Source of the DNA: Tubulanus polymorphus
Lineage: Eukaryota > Nemertea > Palaeonemertea > Tubulaniformes > Tubulanidae
NCBI RefSeq assembly: GCF_964204645.1
Contig: NC_134031.1
Coordinates: 2,029,001-2,093,000, forward strand
Reading direction: 5' to 3'
Length of the DNA stretch: 64,000 bases
In this document: positions 1 to 47,225 of the stretch, piece by piece
Layout: each line of letters begins with the position of its first letter
Position numbering within the stretch: position 1 is the stretch's first letter
Notes under the pieces: generated by a model
What the model saw: the letters and a program-made list of their open reading frames with translations, nothing else
What the model was told of the DNA's origin: nothing
Databases searched by the model: none
Made by a program: the position numbers and the translations under genes

Positions 1-3000
1 CAAGAAAGATTACGATACGATTTAATAAATTGTCCAATCTTGATTGTAAAATTACTCACCGAATCCGAATGTTTTGAATGGATTTTTAAAAATGCCAAAA
101 GACCGGAAATTCCTCGCAGTCGACTGTACGCGGTGGTGTATATGTACCAAAAATTGTCGTATCTCATAAAACTGGCGCGCAATGCGCAGTTGTATTTTAC
201 CTAATTCTAAAGCTCAGGTCATAGCTTTAATGTCGCGTGATAATTCATTCGGCATTTCATGATTTATCTCGCTATGTTTCTCGTTATTGCAGTCATAAAC
301 TAGGTATAAAATGGGCCGAGTTGACGTGCGCTATGGCTCCCGCGGTGTACTAACCCGCGTCTACGTGGCGTAACGTTCTTTTATAGAGGATACGTGAGTA
401 ATGGCGACATTTTTGTTTTGCTCGGTAAGATTTGCCGTGAAACGCGGGCGGTGCTCGCTTGTCAACCATCCTCGAATTATTACAACCCGATATTCCGTTA
501 CTTATCGAGATATATCTAACTTTTTTTTTTTAATTTCAGAATTTAAGTTACGCATAGGCCTTAGAAACGGGCTTGATTAAAACGTTTGAAAAATTCTAAA
601 CGCAGAACTTCTTAAGTTTATAAAAATCCAATTCCTATTCTCAGTAAAAAAGGCCTAATTCTATGTCAGGGCCTTGTTCTATTAAGAATTAATGAGTAAA
701 AGAATATTTGAAAAATCCTAGTTTTCGGACTTCTTCAATTCACGCCGGTGGAATCGAATCTATTTTTAGTCTCTGATATCTTCTATGACAAAATCTAATG
801 GTGCTAAAACGTGGCTGAATCCTGGATCAGATACTAGTAGGTAATTTGATGATGAAAGATATGGCGGGTTTCGAGGTTTCATAGAAGTACCTTATACGCG
901 TCCCGCTGTTTAAATGCATCGCTGACGGGTTCGAACGAAAATACCACAATTTGTGTTTAGCAACAACCGAATGTCTGTCAAGAGCAATCAAACTGCGGGT
1001 ATACAATACAATAACAGTGATTAGAGTGCGATATGAAACTCCGATCTGAGAATGGCAATTATAATATATTATATGTATAATGCGGGTTGCGAATGATGAT
1101 ATGTTATGTTTAATATATGTCTCCAGTGAAAACGGTCTCGCTGTTGTGTCGGTCTCGCTGTTGATGAGCAGATCTGTTGCGACAAGAGGTGTCAATATTG
1201 GGCCTGTAATATTTATAGGACTCGAACTTACTTCTGAATGGGTAGTGAATGTTTTTAATTGGTATTATAAATTCGTGATTTTTAGATGTGATTTATGGAA
1301 AATATAGCGAACAACCACACCTCAAAACGCATTTCATGAACCCAATTATAATTCAGGCATTTTAACGAAAAAAATTAGAAATTCGTTGATAAAATCACAC
1401 GATATATGGATGCGTTTTTTTTTTAAATATTGGTCTCTAGACGGAGCAAAACTCCGTGAATGTTTCTTACAATTATAGAACTTGGTCTTATCACAAATTC
1501 AAACAATTCGCAGAAGAGGAAAAAACGCTGAAATCTTCTTCGACGCAAATTTGTTACAAGTGCCTAATATCTATATATCTGCCACAGCGTTACCATTTTT
1601 TATCAAATCCCGCGCAATAAAACCGGAGAGATTTGTTGCTTTGTAAATAGATAATATTTATCCTGGTGCGCGTGGATTTACGACCTGGCTCGAAGCCACC
1701 AACACACTGATGGGGTCCGTGGAGGTGGTTGAGATAACGAACAGGATACACGCATACGTATCGTGCATTGTGAGAACGTGTAACAGTTATAACGAAAATC
1801 ATCGGACAATTTCCGTGTAACGATTTCTGTCGGGCGACTAGTTCGACTTCTTCCAAAGTAAAGATGCAGTATTTTGTCGCGGCGACTTCTGTCGTATTTA
1901 CGAATCGAGTATAGTTACGAATAAACCGATGTAAAATGTCGTTATTTCTGGTTAACAAATGATAAGAACTTTTGGCAGACATTTCATGGGAGATACATGA
2001 TTTCAAAGAGCCAACAAAACAATAACAGTTTCAATTACTAATGGCTAACTATCAAATTAGTCTAGCACCATTTATTGAAGTGTGTTCAGATAAAAGGAAT
2101 TCATGTTAATATTATCAGTACTACTTGACTGTATTCATTTATCTAATTTTTATAAATGGTAACTTACAAGCCCGCGCCCGTTGAGGGCTGGGTAGTGTTT
2201 TACTGTACTTTGCCCGAATATACACATAAATATGATAAAAAGTGTTAATTCAATGAATATGAATCATTATCTATGTTACTCTAAATTGATAAAGAATACA
2301 GTACAAGTTTCAGTATGAGACTAAAAGTGCCCGTTACCAATAAAAGATTATCCCGTTATGTCAACTGTTTTTTTTCTCAAAGAAATAAATCGACATTTTT
2401 TCGTAGACCTGCCCAAAAACAGCGATTCGATCCTTTAATCGTTGCAAAATTGCCGTCAAAAATCGGTATTCAGTCAACAAGATAGGAGGGAAATATATAG
2501 AGACATGCTGAAAATGGAACGGCGTCGAGACAAAGGGACATTAAACCCCGTACCTACTACATGTTATTCTCGGCGGTAAGCGTACTCGCTTACCCTCGTA
2601 AACTTACCATATCATTAGATAATCCGACATCGGTCTAAAGTTAATCTCACTGGTCTATGCTCGTTGTAAGTCTAATCCCGGGTGTACATGCTATTGTTGT
2701 TGAACGCGGGATAATCCAGCACCGCTCTATCGCGCGTATGCGATTCGGGGCGAATGATGCTGCAACACCGCCACTGAGCCAGCGAACAGACGGCGTATGA
2801 TATGTGCCGTTCCCGAACCGTCTGTCGTCAACTGAACCTGATGGGGGCGCGTTATCAATGACTATCTCCACGTCGACAAAAATTCAACCCTGTTTGTAAA
2901 TACGTCTATTATATGGTACACTCTCCTCGTAGTGACCAGGAAAAATCTCACCTCAGTTTGAACGATCATCGGGCGCGAAACCACTGCGAAGTGAGCGACT

Positions 3001-6000
3001 TCATATCCAGCCGTCGCCCTGTGCGGCAATTCACACGTTAACGTCTGGCAATATTATCATTCGGCACAATAAAATACTCTCGGTTTCCCGCGAGGAATGA
3101 TGTCAAAATTTACCCGACGCGGCAGATCCGACAAGCGGGGGATGAGCGTCAGATAGAGATAGAGAGAGAGAGTGGTTTTATCACCAGCGCACCCGGGCTG
3201 GTAATCGAATAACCGGGGTAAGTGTGGAAGCTTTGTGTGGCATTAATTCTCGCGAATAACGAGCTTCCAACATACATAATCCTTAATCAGATACAACAGC
3301 AATAAATGAGTTAACTTATAAATATATCAGGATAGTTTTTGAAAGGTTTCTTAGCCTTAACGATGTCCATTCTAAGAAATCATTGCGATAGAAATTCAAA
3401 CAGAATAGATTATACACGTGAAGACATTTAGCCGGTGTTCATGTCACTAGTATTAAAACTAGGTCAGAAGGCAGTTTTTACCTTGTTTTTATGTGTCAGC
3501 AGTCGACACGGCGACAACGATGGAATAAATTCGTGGTGATTCTATTTGCATTATTCTTATACACGTAACGTTGAGGCAGAGACTTAACGAGATGCATTGT
3601 GAATGAAACGGTAATATATCATCTGAGTAGCGGACACGACTAGACTCGCGATAATAAAAAAAAAACATTTAATGGCTTATACCGCCGAATGAAATCATTA
3701 AGCGACGCCATTGCGACCGAATCGCCATCTGACGGCTTTAAACGACACGCAACCCTCAAATGGGTCGTACGCAAATTAGAAAATGTCGACAACGTACCCG
3801 AATGTTATGGTTGGTGTAGTGTCCACATCGATAACACATTTTCAACTGTAGTTAACCCTTTAGTCGTCGCTAGCGCTTTACGGTCAGTGACATCCTGTGG
3901 CGTTAAGCCTAGCGCACATCGACACTGCGATTGGAGACAACTAGTTGCCAGGCAGTTTTCGGCGCATGAGAGAAACTGGCTGGATACAATCAGTTGCTCT
4001 CATATCCGTCGATGTGAGCGCTCCATAATCAACAACACATGGTTGTAACTGACTAAAACAAAGCTATTTGTCATGTGACTTGTGATGCCCTCAAGAATAT
4101 TTGCTAGACCACATCTCAGTTGCTGTCGATGTGTGCGCTATAGACCTAGCGACCGGCATGAGCCACGTAGTTGCTGGTTTTTACTAAATTTTCGATGTGC
4201 GCGGGGTACTCGCTCACTAGCAACTAGTTGTCTCCAGTCGCTTTGTCGATGTGCGCTAGGCTTTAGGCAATAAAGCGGTACAGGGCACAACTAAAAACAG
4301 TATAGACTCCATGATATTCTGTGTTGGAGGGAGGCTAAAGTTTATAGAAAATTAACTAAATTTTGACTAAGTCATCCTAATGTCACGCACGCCACCTAGC
4401 GGAATAGCTGGCGACCGGGATGGTCCACTAAGATGCAAGAGGGCTTGTCATTATCAAGAAGAATGCTATCTTGCTCTGATCCTTGACCGAACAATTCGTC
4501 CAACAAGAAAGTTCACCTTAAATATGCAATAAATAACCACAAAACGGATCAATTAATGATCAGTGCTTAAATTAGATACATTTATTATTTATCATTATAA
4601 TAATTGTTATCATCATGATCATTAGACCATGTTTAATATGATCGGTATAACATTATTCGTTCGTAGATACAAAATTCAATTCGAGTTCAAATATATGTGG
4701 ACAAGAAAACAAACAAAGAAAAAAAGGAAGACAGACCTTTTCATTATCATCATCATTATTATCGATATCATTATTATCATTATCATTATTACTAGTACAA
4801 GAAATAATGCTATCGTATTAGTGTTATTATTATCTTATGAAAACTTTCGTATTCTATAGTAAGTAATTGCATAAAATTCCCAGAGTAAAATACTAATCAT
4901 TTTACACGGAAAGAACCTATAATTCTGCTCATTGCTAGAGGGTTGGCCTAAAAAGTGATTACAACCCGAAGAATAGGGAATGAAAATGATCATTTTCTTA
5001 AAAACTCAAGCCGGCCGCAAACGCTTAGAGGAATTATTCCTCTATCGGGTGTAACGTCTGAACAATCTCACAGCCTTTGTATCATATCAAGTCTCATTCC
5101 TCGTACGGCATCAGAAACCGACCCAGTCGTCTCTACGCCCGCCATAGACGTATGCTCGCGGCCGACTTACGAATATGATCGTAGCGTGGATAAAATGAAA
5201 TGTTTAAATCCTAGCTCTAGCCGGTCGAGTTCTGATGCACGTTGCAATAGGCCCTGTATTCAGAAGAGAATAGGTTCGATTTATTAAAATGAAGGTTAAC
5301 AATACGTTTATGATTATCTAATACCGTTTAAATGTAGCGTGATACTTTAAGATTGTTATCTTCTGACGGTTCGTGCAGTTTTAATTGATTCTTTTTCTTA
5401 CGGTTGCGGTGTTACCACAATCGTACACCAGATGGCGTCTCTTTATTAGAAATACGGACTTAAAAAGTGAAGCGATATTCGTAATTTGGTATAAAAAATC
5501 CTTAAAACGACGATTTGTAACTACGATGATAAAAATGTGGAATTTCTTTTGAAAAAGAACCAAACGGTGTATTCAGAATTGAAAGCTTGCTAAGAACGAT
5601 ACAGTTGATACGAAGGTATTTCGGTCGGGTGTACAGTGTCTTCAGAAGGGGAGTTCAGTTCAACGAGTAATTCGACAAGCCTTTTGAAACATTTATTAGG
5701 AACTAACACGAAACTTGCTCCGCGTGAAGAAACATATATCGCGGATACTTGAATTTTTAATCGGAGCAAAAAGATCGTATTTTAAGTGGAGGCGTATAAA
5801 AATTTACATCGAACATCGACATTTGGGTATCAAGGCTCAGTTCTACACCTAATAACTAAGATTTGAATCTTTTTAGTAACATCACAGAAAGCGAGCGCAA
5901 TTTCAGTGTCTGGACTCAGTTGCACAGTCGTGACTTCATTTCATAAGTGGTTTCAGATCATAAAGTCTGGCCCTAAGTTGTTAGACACGGAACTATAAGA

Positions 6001-7839
6001 ATGGCCTTAAGTTGTTAGATTTCCGTTAGAATCGTGGACTCTAAAACGTCCACGACAGAACTAAGTAAGTTCCAGGCATGTATTGAAGCTAAGCCACGGC
6101 AGTACAACTGGTCACTGGGGTATTCATTATATACGACCGAACGTCTAGTAATATTTACGAAATAACAATTCAAGCAAAACGATTGTGAGATTACGAAGAA
6201 AATAACGACGAAGATGCAGAAATCTATCGCGTGGAAAATATATCAAAAAGCACGAGTGACGAGATGAGGAACTTCGTCCGAGCTTCGTCCGAACTTCGTC
6301 GATGAATTTCAAAAATATGAGAGAAAAAATTCGAGTGCAAACACACGTATTATTATCGCGTAGTGGAGTATTCTTGAAAACGACTAGAATTGTGTTTTTT
6401 ATTTTCTATTATAATCAATGAGTAATTGCTACACGTTTATTTTGATCTGCTGCCAATAAGGGCGATGATGATAAGATTATAAATTCAATGGATTTTATGA
6501 ATAAGAAATATAGTGAAGCTCGATTCATGCAAGATTTTGTCCAGTGATATATAAAGTGCTCTGAGACGTAAAAGGCGATCGTATATTTGTAGAAGATCGG
6601 CTTAACAAATCGGGAAACTGTGAATCCAGTCTCATAGGTTGTGTGGGGTCTTACAAAATCTGAACCCAGTTCCACAGTTGTGCGGATTCAGTTCATAATG
6701 TCCGTGACCGATTTCTTTTTTCACGTACGGATAACGTCAAAAAATCTATTGATAAAAACCAACGACAAAAACCGAACATTTGCCAAACATTAGCAATAGA
6801 GTTGAATATTAGAAAATGTGAGTTGTACATGAATCGTAAGAACTCAGATAGGTATAATCGTGGCCATCTTTAAAAGCAAAAACTAATAATACAAGAAATT
6901 TCCTTGGTTGTAGAAGACAAACAATTATATACGGTGACCTCTCAAGGACGTTCCCTAACCGTATTCTTTCGCTATTATTCGAAGAGAACAAGACATATAT
7001 AAAACGTTAAATATTTGATATTTCTGTCAACGTTCGCGCCGGCGTTGCGCTCACATCGAAAAACCATCGCCTTGGTAACCATTTACACATCAGCCCAGAC
7101 TCCGCAGTGTGTAGTCATATTCGACGCGCAGACTCAGCCGCCGCCGCTCTACACAAACGGGCAACAAATCAAAACGAAAAACAAATACTTTAAGATATAT
7201 ACTTAAAATTTTAACTGTTTCATCATCGATAAAACCATCCCGAAGGTGTGAGATTAAGAGGTACATTAGTAGCTAAATAACAAACGATACGATCGTAAAA
7301 TCGAAAATGAAACGACGAGGTTACATTCTTTTTGGAATCGTTAAAACGCCTTCCCGATTATGGAGATGTTGGAATGATAAAATCGCTCCCGATGTTGGAC
7401 AATAGTTCGCGTGGATTTTTCTCCGCGATCGTATAGTAGTAACTGACTGCCCGCATGTCAGCACGTGGTCATTGATCGCGGTAGTGACTAAAATCCAGAC
7501 CCGGATTCGGACTCCGGACTCAAATGCACCGGACGCTTTAAGTCGATACACTGGTCGCTTAAATATGCAAATATTCGCCGAGTTTCATCGCGACGAATAG
7601 GAAATATATAACGCGCATGCGCACAACGACGCTGGGAAGAAATTCGAATATATTACGAGTATGTCTAGTGTATATAGCAAAAACGATTTGTTTAAATACA
7701 TTCGATTAAAAAATCACCTGCACCTCGATGATGACGTAATGTCGGCAACGATTATCATAATTAACCGTGATTATCCTGATCAATATGAGCAGAAAGTAGT
7801 CCCGCGGATTGATTTGCTGATTTGAATACGGTCGTCTGT
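1..7839. other. Gene-poor flank
   Basis: No exon with convincing splice sites or recognisable protein. Open frames here are short and AT-rich with no family resemblance. A fold-back element (3.9-4.27 kb) and ATT/ATC-rich simple sequence (about 4.57-4.81 kb) lie inside. The 3'UTR of the claudin-like gene must extend into the right edge; I see no clear AATAAA on the minus strand close to it. Confidence 0.5.
3901..4268. mobile_element. Fold-back element with about 55 bp inverted ends
   Basis: The left end (3901-3956, containing CCTAGCGCACATCGACA and GAGACAACTAGTTGCC) is the inverted match of the right end (4216-4268, GCAACTAGTTGTCTCC ... GTCGATGTGCGCTAGG). The core carries further degenerate copies of the same TCGATGTGNGCTA word. 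No transposase, so a non-autonomous MITE or fold-back element. Confidence 0.65.
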
Positions 7840-7865
7840 TGTTGTTGCTGTTGTTGTTGTTGTTG

Positions 7866-7866
<1 letters not shown>
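7840..7866 (-). repeat. (CAA)n run directly after the claudin-like stop codon
   Basis: On the minus strand the stop TAA is followed at once by about nine CAA/CAG triplets. It is therefore transcribed in the 3'UTR of the claudin-like gene. It cannot be coding because the stop precedes it. Confidence 0.8.
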
Positions 7867-42950
<35,084 letters not shown>

Positions 42951-45769
42951 GATGCAGTTTTATCTAGTATATATGTATATATGTTTATGACACGAATTCA
43001 ATCAATTCTGTTCAGCTGAGAATCTGAAGAGAAATGAAAATATAGAAACAACTCAATTAAGGCATCAAACGTAAGATCAATAAAGGCGCACAAACCACCA
43101 AAGACGAGTTTGCCTTTTATGTCGAGAAAAATCATAAACCTTTGAAACTTGTTCATATACAAAAGATGGTCACATCCTTAAACCCCCAATGACATCACTG
43201 ATACCACAATGGTATGAAACTTTTTTTCAACTGGGTAATGGATGTTCGATATCAAAATCCTCGTCCATGGAAAGGTTTTTAAGCCTAAAACGGTTAAGTT
43301 TGAATTGTTGTCCTCATCGAAAATGTGAAGTAAAGAATACATGAATTAACATTTGAATTAAACTCCGTGAAACTGGACTATGGGTAGTTCTGTGACGTCA
43401 AAGGTGGATTTATGGAGACGCTGGCCATATTTGGCCATATTTGGGCCAAAGTGTTAATGTAGGCTACATGTACGTAGGCGCATTCCTATCGACGTTAAAT
43501 AGCAGGGGACGACGCGATAATAAATCTTATGTCGCCATATTTACCAGTCATCAGTAACGTGAGAAGAGTAGCAATTTATTCTTTCTGTTTCATGTGGATT
43601 TTCTACGCGTTGAGCCGGACACAACGCAGACGACACTCGCGCGCGCACGCATATAATAATAACACCCATTTACCCCAATCTATTCCAACATCGTCGCCGC
43701 TGCTGCTTCCCGGAGATTAGTCTAACGCGATAATCAGATAGATATAAAGACGTTTCCAATTATTCGCGCGTTTGTTGAAGTGTTTTCTGAAACTAATGGC
43801 AATTGATTTCTCCCCAAGGTCACCAGTCGATATGAACGCGTGCATACTCTGATGAGATTTCTGTGTTACTCTTTAAGATAAACTCTTCTCTACGTGCATT
43901 ATTCCTATCAACATTCAAATAGCTCTTTGATAAGCTTCAGTAATTGCTGTATCGTTAATGATTTGCCATTTCGCCTCTCTTACTTTTTGGTGGATATCGG
44001 AGGCTTATTGTCGGTTTTAAGAAAGTGGTTACAACTAACAGAGTAAAATTGCCACCATTTATAATAAACTTTCTTTATGTTTCGAAATATGTTTTTTAGG
44101 GTGTTTCTTTTATTTCTTAGGGTAAATCGCTAGTCGGACGGGAAAGGAAGTTTTGAGAGCGAATCTTAGCTCGGCTCTTTCAACAACTGAAAAGTTTTCT
44201 ATTTCATATATCGTAATAATGTACAAAGCATTTTGTGATCATATAGAAAGGTCGAACCAGCACCGAGAAGGGATGATGAGAAAGATAAAGTAGATTTTGA
44301 ATTCAGCATCCACATGACTCACCGCACCAAACATCCTTTACGAAAATCGGTTTCGTTGTATGAGTTCTGTGTATCGGTGCACACAGAGCCTATCCTCGTC
44401 ACCCGGAAGCTTTACACGCCGCACCACAAGCGCGTCGATGTCATTATAAGGACAAATGTGCATACGTCTCTATATACATATATCGCCAAACTATGTTTTC
44501 GCAAACGAAAAACGAACGCGTCACTGACGCAATTAGCGCATGTATATATGCATTTATTTCACTGCGTAATTTTCGTCAACAGCTGATAATTACAATTCGC
44601 TGCGAACCGCTACCGTTATAGTTATAAATACGGCGTAGTGTCGCGTTCTATGCACCATCCAATCCATCCGTCGGATCATCTGACCCGGCTCGATTTACTA
44701 ATAGAAATTATAAATGACAGTTCATATTTCGCATATAGTAAGCGTATAGGGATGCATACACACACCCACTGATATCCATGATGATCGACGACCATCGCGC
44801 ACTTGTTTGTCGTTACGGATTCAGAGTATGTCCCGGCACCGACAGATCCATTATGATAATCGACGCATTCATATATCTTCAAGCTTTTAATATCGGTATC
44901 CGGGTGGGAAAAACAGCGCTGCTCTCCGTCGCTAGGCCGAAGTGGTGTGCGCGACAAGTCGACAAAAGTCATCTAAATGCCGTAAATAGAACGAGAATGC
45001 GGCAGCCAGTTTTTGCTAAGTGAAAATGGATTTGTAGTGGTCCTTGTGCCGCGTACCGAATCGCATATCGGGAACAAGACGTAAATACTAGATTGCTGGA
45101 AGACGCTGAGATGGAAACAGTCATTTTGTTCGCGAGATCGGCCCAAACAAATGCAAAAATATCCCTTTGTCGTTAAATGAAATTCTTATTTTCAGATCGC
45201 TTGCGCTGAGGAAATAGGCAAGATTCGATCCATTCCGTAAATAAGCAAATCTCTACTGATTTTAATAATTCATCTGTGATAATATAAGAGCGCTTACGTG
45301 TACGCCGTGACCCGCGCAACCGGTTACCGAAAGTGTTCCCGGGTTCATATCTTACTCAACAAAATATACTTATATATGATATCTCCGAAAAGACACTTAT
45401 CGAAATAGCCGCGATGATTTTATATAGAATATTATAGAGCATATTGCAACGCGACGAGCGCCACGCAAAATTGTGCAGAATAAAATCTCATTAGATAGAC
45501 CAGTCAGGCGCCCGTCTTATTTACATATGGTTATTAAGCAAAAGGCAAATATATGACACTTGGGGACAATTTCTGATCTGATATGCGAACAGTTTTCCAA
45601 CGACTGCTATACTAGTGTTCATTAGTGGCGATGTAGGTTTCAAATACAACCCACACATATTCTTCTGATTCTTACCAATCATTAATTGTATATACATCAT
45701 GAGTTGTCCATCCCTAACTGTTGAACCGATCTCACGTACCCGGCCACCCCTAACTGTGTTTACTATACA

Positions 45770-45980
45770 GCGGCCGTTTTAGATTAGGCGAATTTCGTCG
45801 GCGAATTCGGTGAAAAAAATACATGTTATCGTTTATCAGCGACGAATTTGTGGGGCGAACTTATCTACGCCGAATTCGTCTAATAGTGTCAACCTTGGTC
45901 TCCTGAATTCTGAATCGCAGGCGAATTATAGGCCAACTGCGAATCATTTGCCGAAAAAATTCGCCTAGTGTCACAAACCT
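45770..45980. mobile_element. MITE-like element rich in GCGAATT palindromes
   Basis: AGATTAGGCGAATTTCG at the left and AAAATTCGCCTAGTGTC at the right are inverted. Inside are more GGCGAATTCG/CGAATTCGTC copies. No coding capacity. Confidence 0.5.
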
Positions 45981-46179
45981 AGCCATAAATAGGCAACGAT
46001 TCCTTCTTTCTCCACTGCTCATCGTCATATTTTGCAAATACGACATAAAGCTGAATAAGCACTGCTCAAACTAGTATTTGTCTACGGGTTCACTATCATT
46101 TCATGTCGTCATCGGTTTTAATTACTTTTTCTTTTCGGTTGCTTTATGATAACGTATACTGCTCATGGCTACCAACCCT

Positions 46180-46290
46180 GAAAATGTAGAGTATTCCTGG
46201 AGATGACTACAATGTATAAGGATATAGTCGAAATGTTGAGTAAACTACGAACTCAAGGAAACATTTTTGTACTTTGAATTATTTGTTCGT
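46180..46290 (+). repeat. Single copy of repeat family R3
   Basis: AGTATTCCTGGAGATGACTA ... GGATATAGTCGAAATGTTGA, followed by AAACTAC and AACTCAAGGAAAC. It matches the monomer of the tandem array at 49.09-49.56 kb. Confidence 0.6.
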
Positions 46291-47225
46291 TATTATCATG
46301 GGATTCTCATCACAACACGGATATAGTGTTTCATGGTTAACATAGTCGAAACGTAATAATGAACTGCCTTTATTAATGGGGAGCCTCATGTTTATCATAT
46401 GTTTTCATTCGGATTGTCATAATTTTATTGCAAATATTTGTTACGTAAAATCGATAGAGTCCCGTGTGTAAAACATTCTGGTGAAACATTCATTCGGGCT
46501 TGTTAATATCTCGTTCCATGACGCGTAGTTCGTGCAATTCACCACGGGAAGCGCAAACGGCCGCGCGTCGACATATTTTCTGCTCACATGGCGCACATTT
46601 CGCTCGACGTCTCAATCTAATTCTCCTCGCGTCTCGGAAAAAGTATCACGAAAAACTAAATTTCAAAGCGGCGCCTCTCATTCAGAAACACATTACGGAA
46701 ATAATCTTTTTATTCATTTATTATTCATTTCCACGAAATCAAGAACACACTATAGTCATTATTATGCGCATAGTCGTGAATCTAATTACCAGCGGGTTCG
46801 AATCCCTAAATTACATAACATTGATATATAGAATCTATTATAATATTTATGTTAATGTATAACGTATGACTTGCTTTAAAAAAACTAACAATATATCTTG
46901 TTGAGTGTAAACATTGACTTAATGAAACGTTAGCCGTATATACTGTGAAACGGACCTCTGCGGTTTCGAATATGACTGTACAATAACATAGGTTCCTTAT
47001 CGTCGCAATACTAACGATTAACAATATATAACAACAATATTAAACAATGAAATGGCGTTATATGCATTTTACTAAAACGTTGCTTCGCAAATCATGAACC
47101 GCACGTTAATCATTATATGCACCGCGCAAAATACCGAATAAGAAATTCGCGTTCGTTTTTGACGCTATGAGATTTTGACCCTTCATGTCGCGTTGTTTAT
47201 ATCACTGGTAGCCGCCGCGTGATCT

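Larger units (their letters stand above)
42951..47225. other. Intergenic region between the claudin-like locus and NIT-GC A
   Basis: No exon recognised. It holds the promoter side of the long claudin-like form (left), a MITE-like element at 45.77-45.98 kb, a single copy of the R3 repeat (46.18-46.29 kb) and the 3'UTR of NIT-GC A (right). Minus-strand AATAAA words lie at about 46.71-46.72 kb. Open frames of 80-120 residues lack splice support or family resemblance. Confidence 0.5.

Noticed and set aside
1590-2006. 138-residue minus-strand open frame
   Set aside because: No recognisable family, no splice support, AT-rich codon use unlike the cyclase or claudin-like exons.
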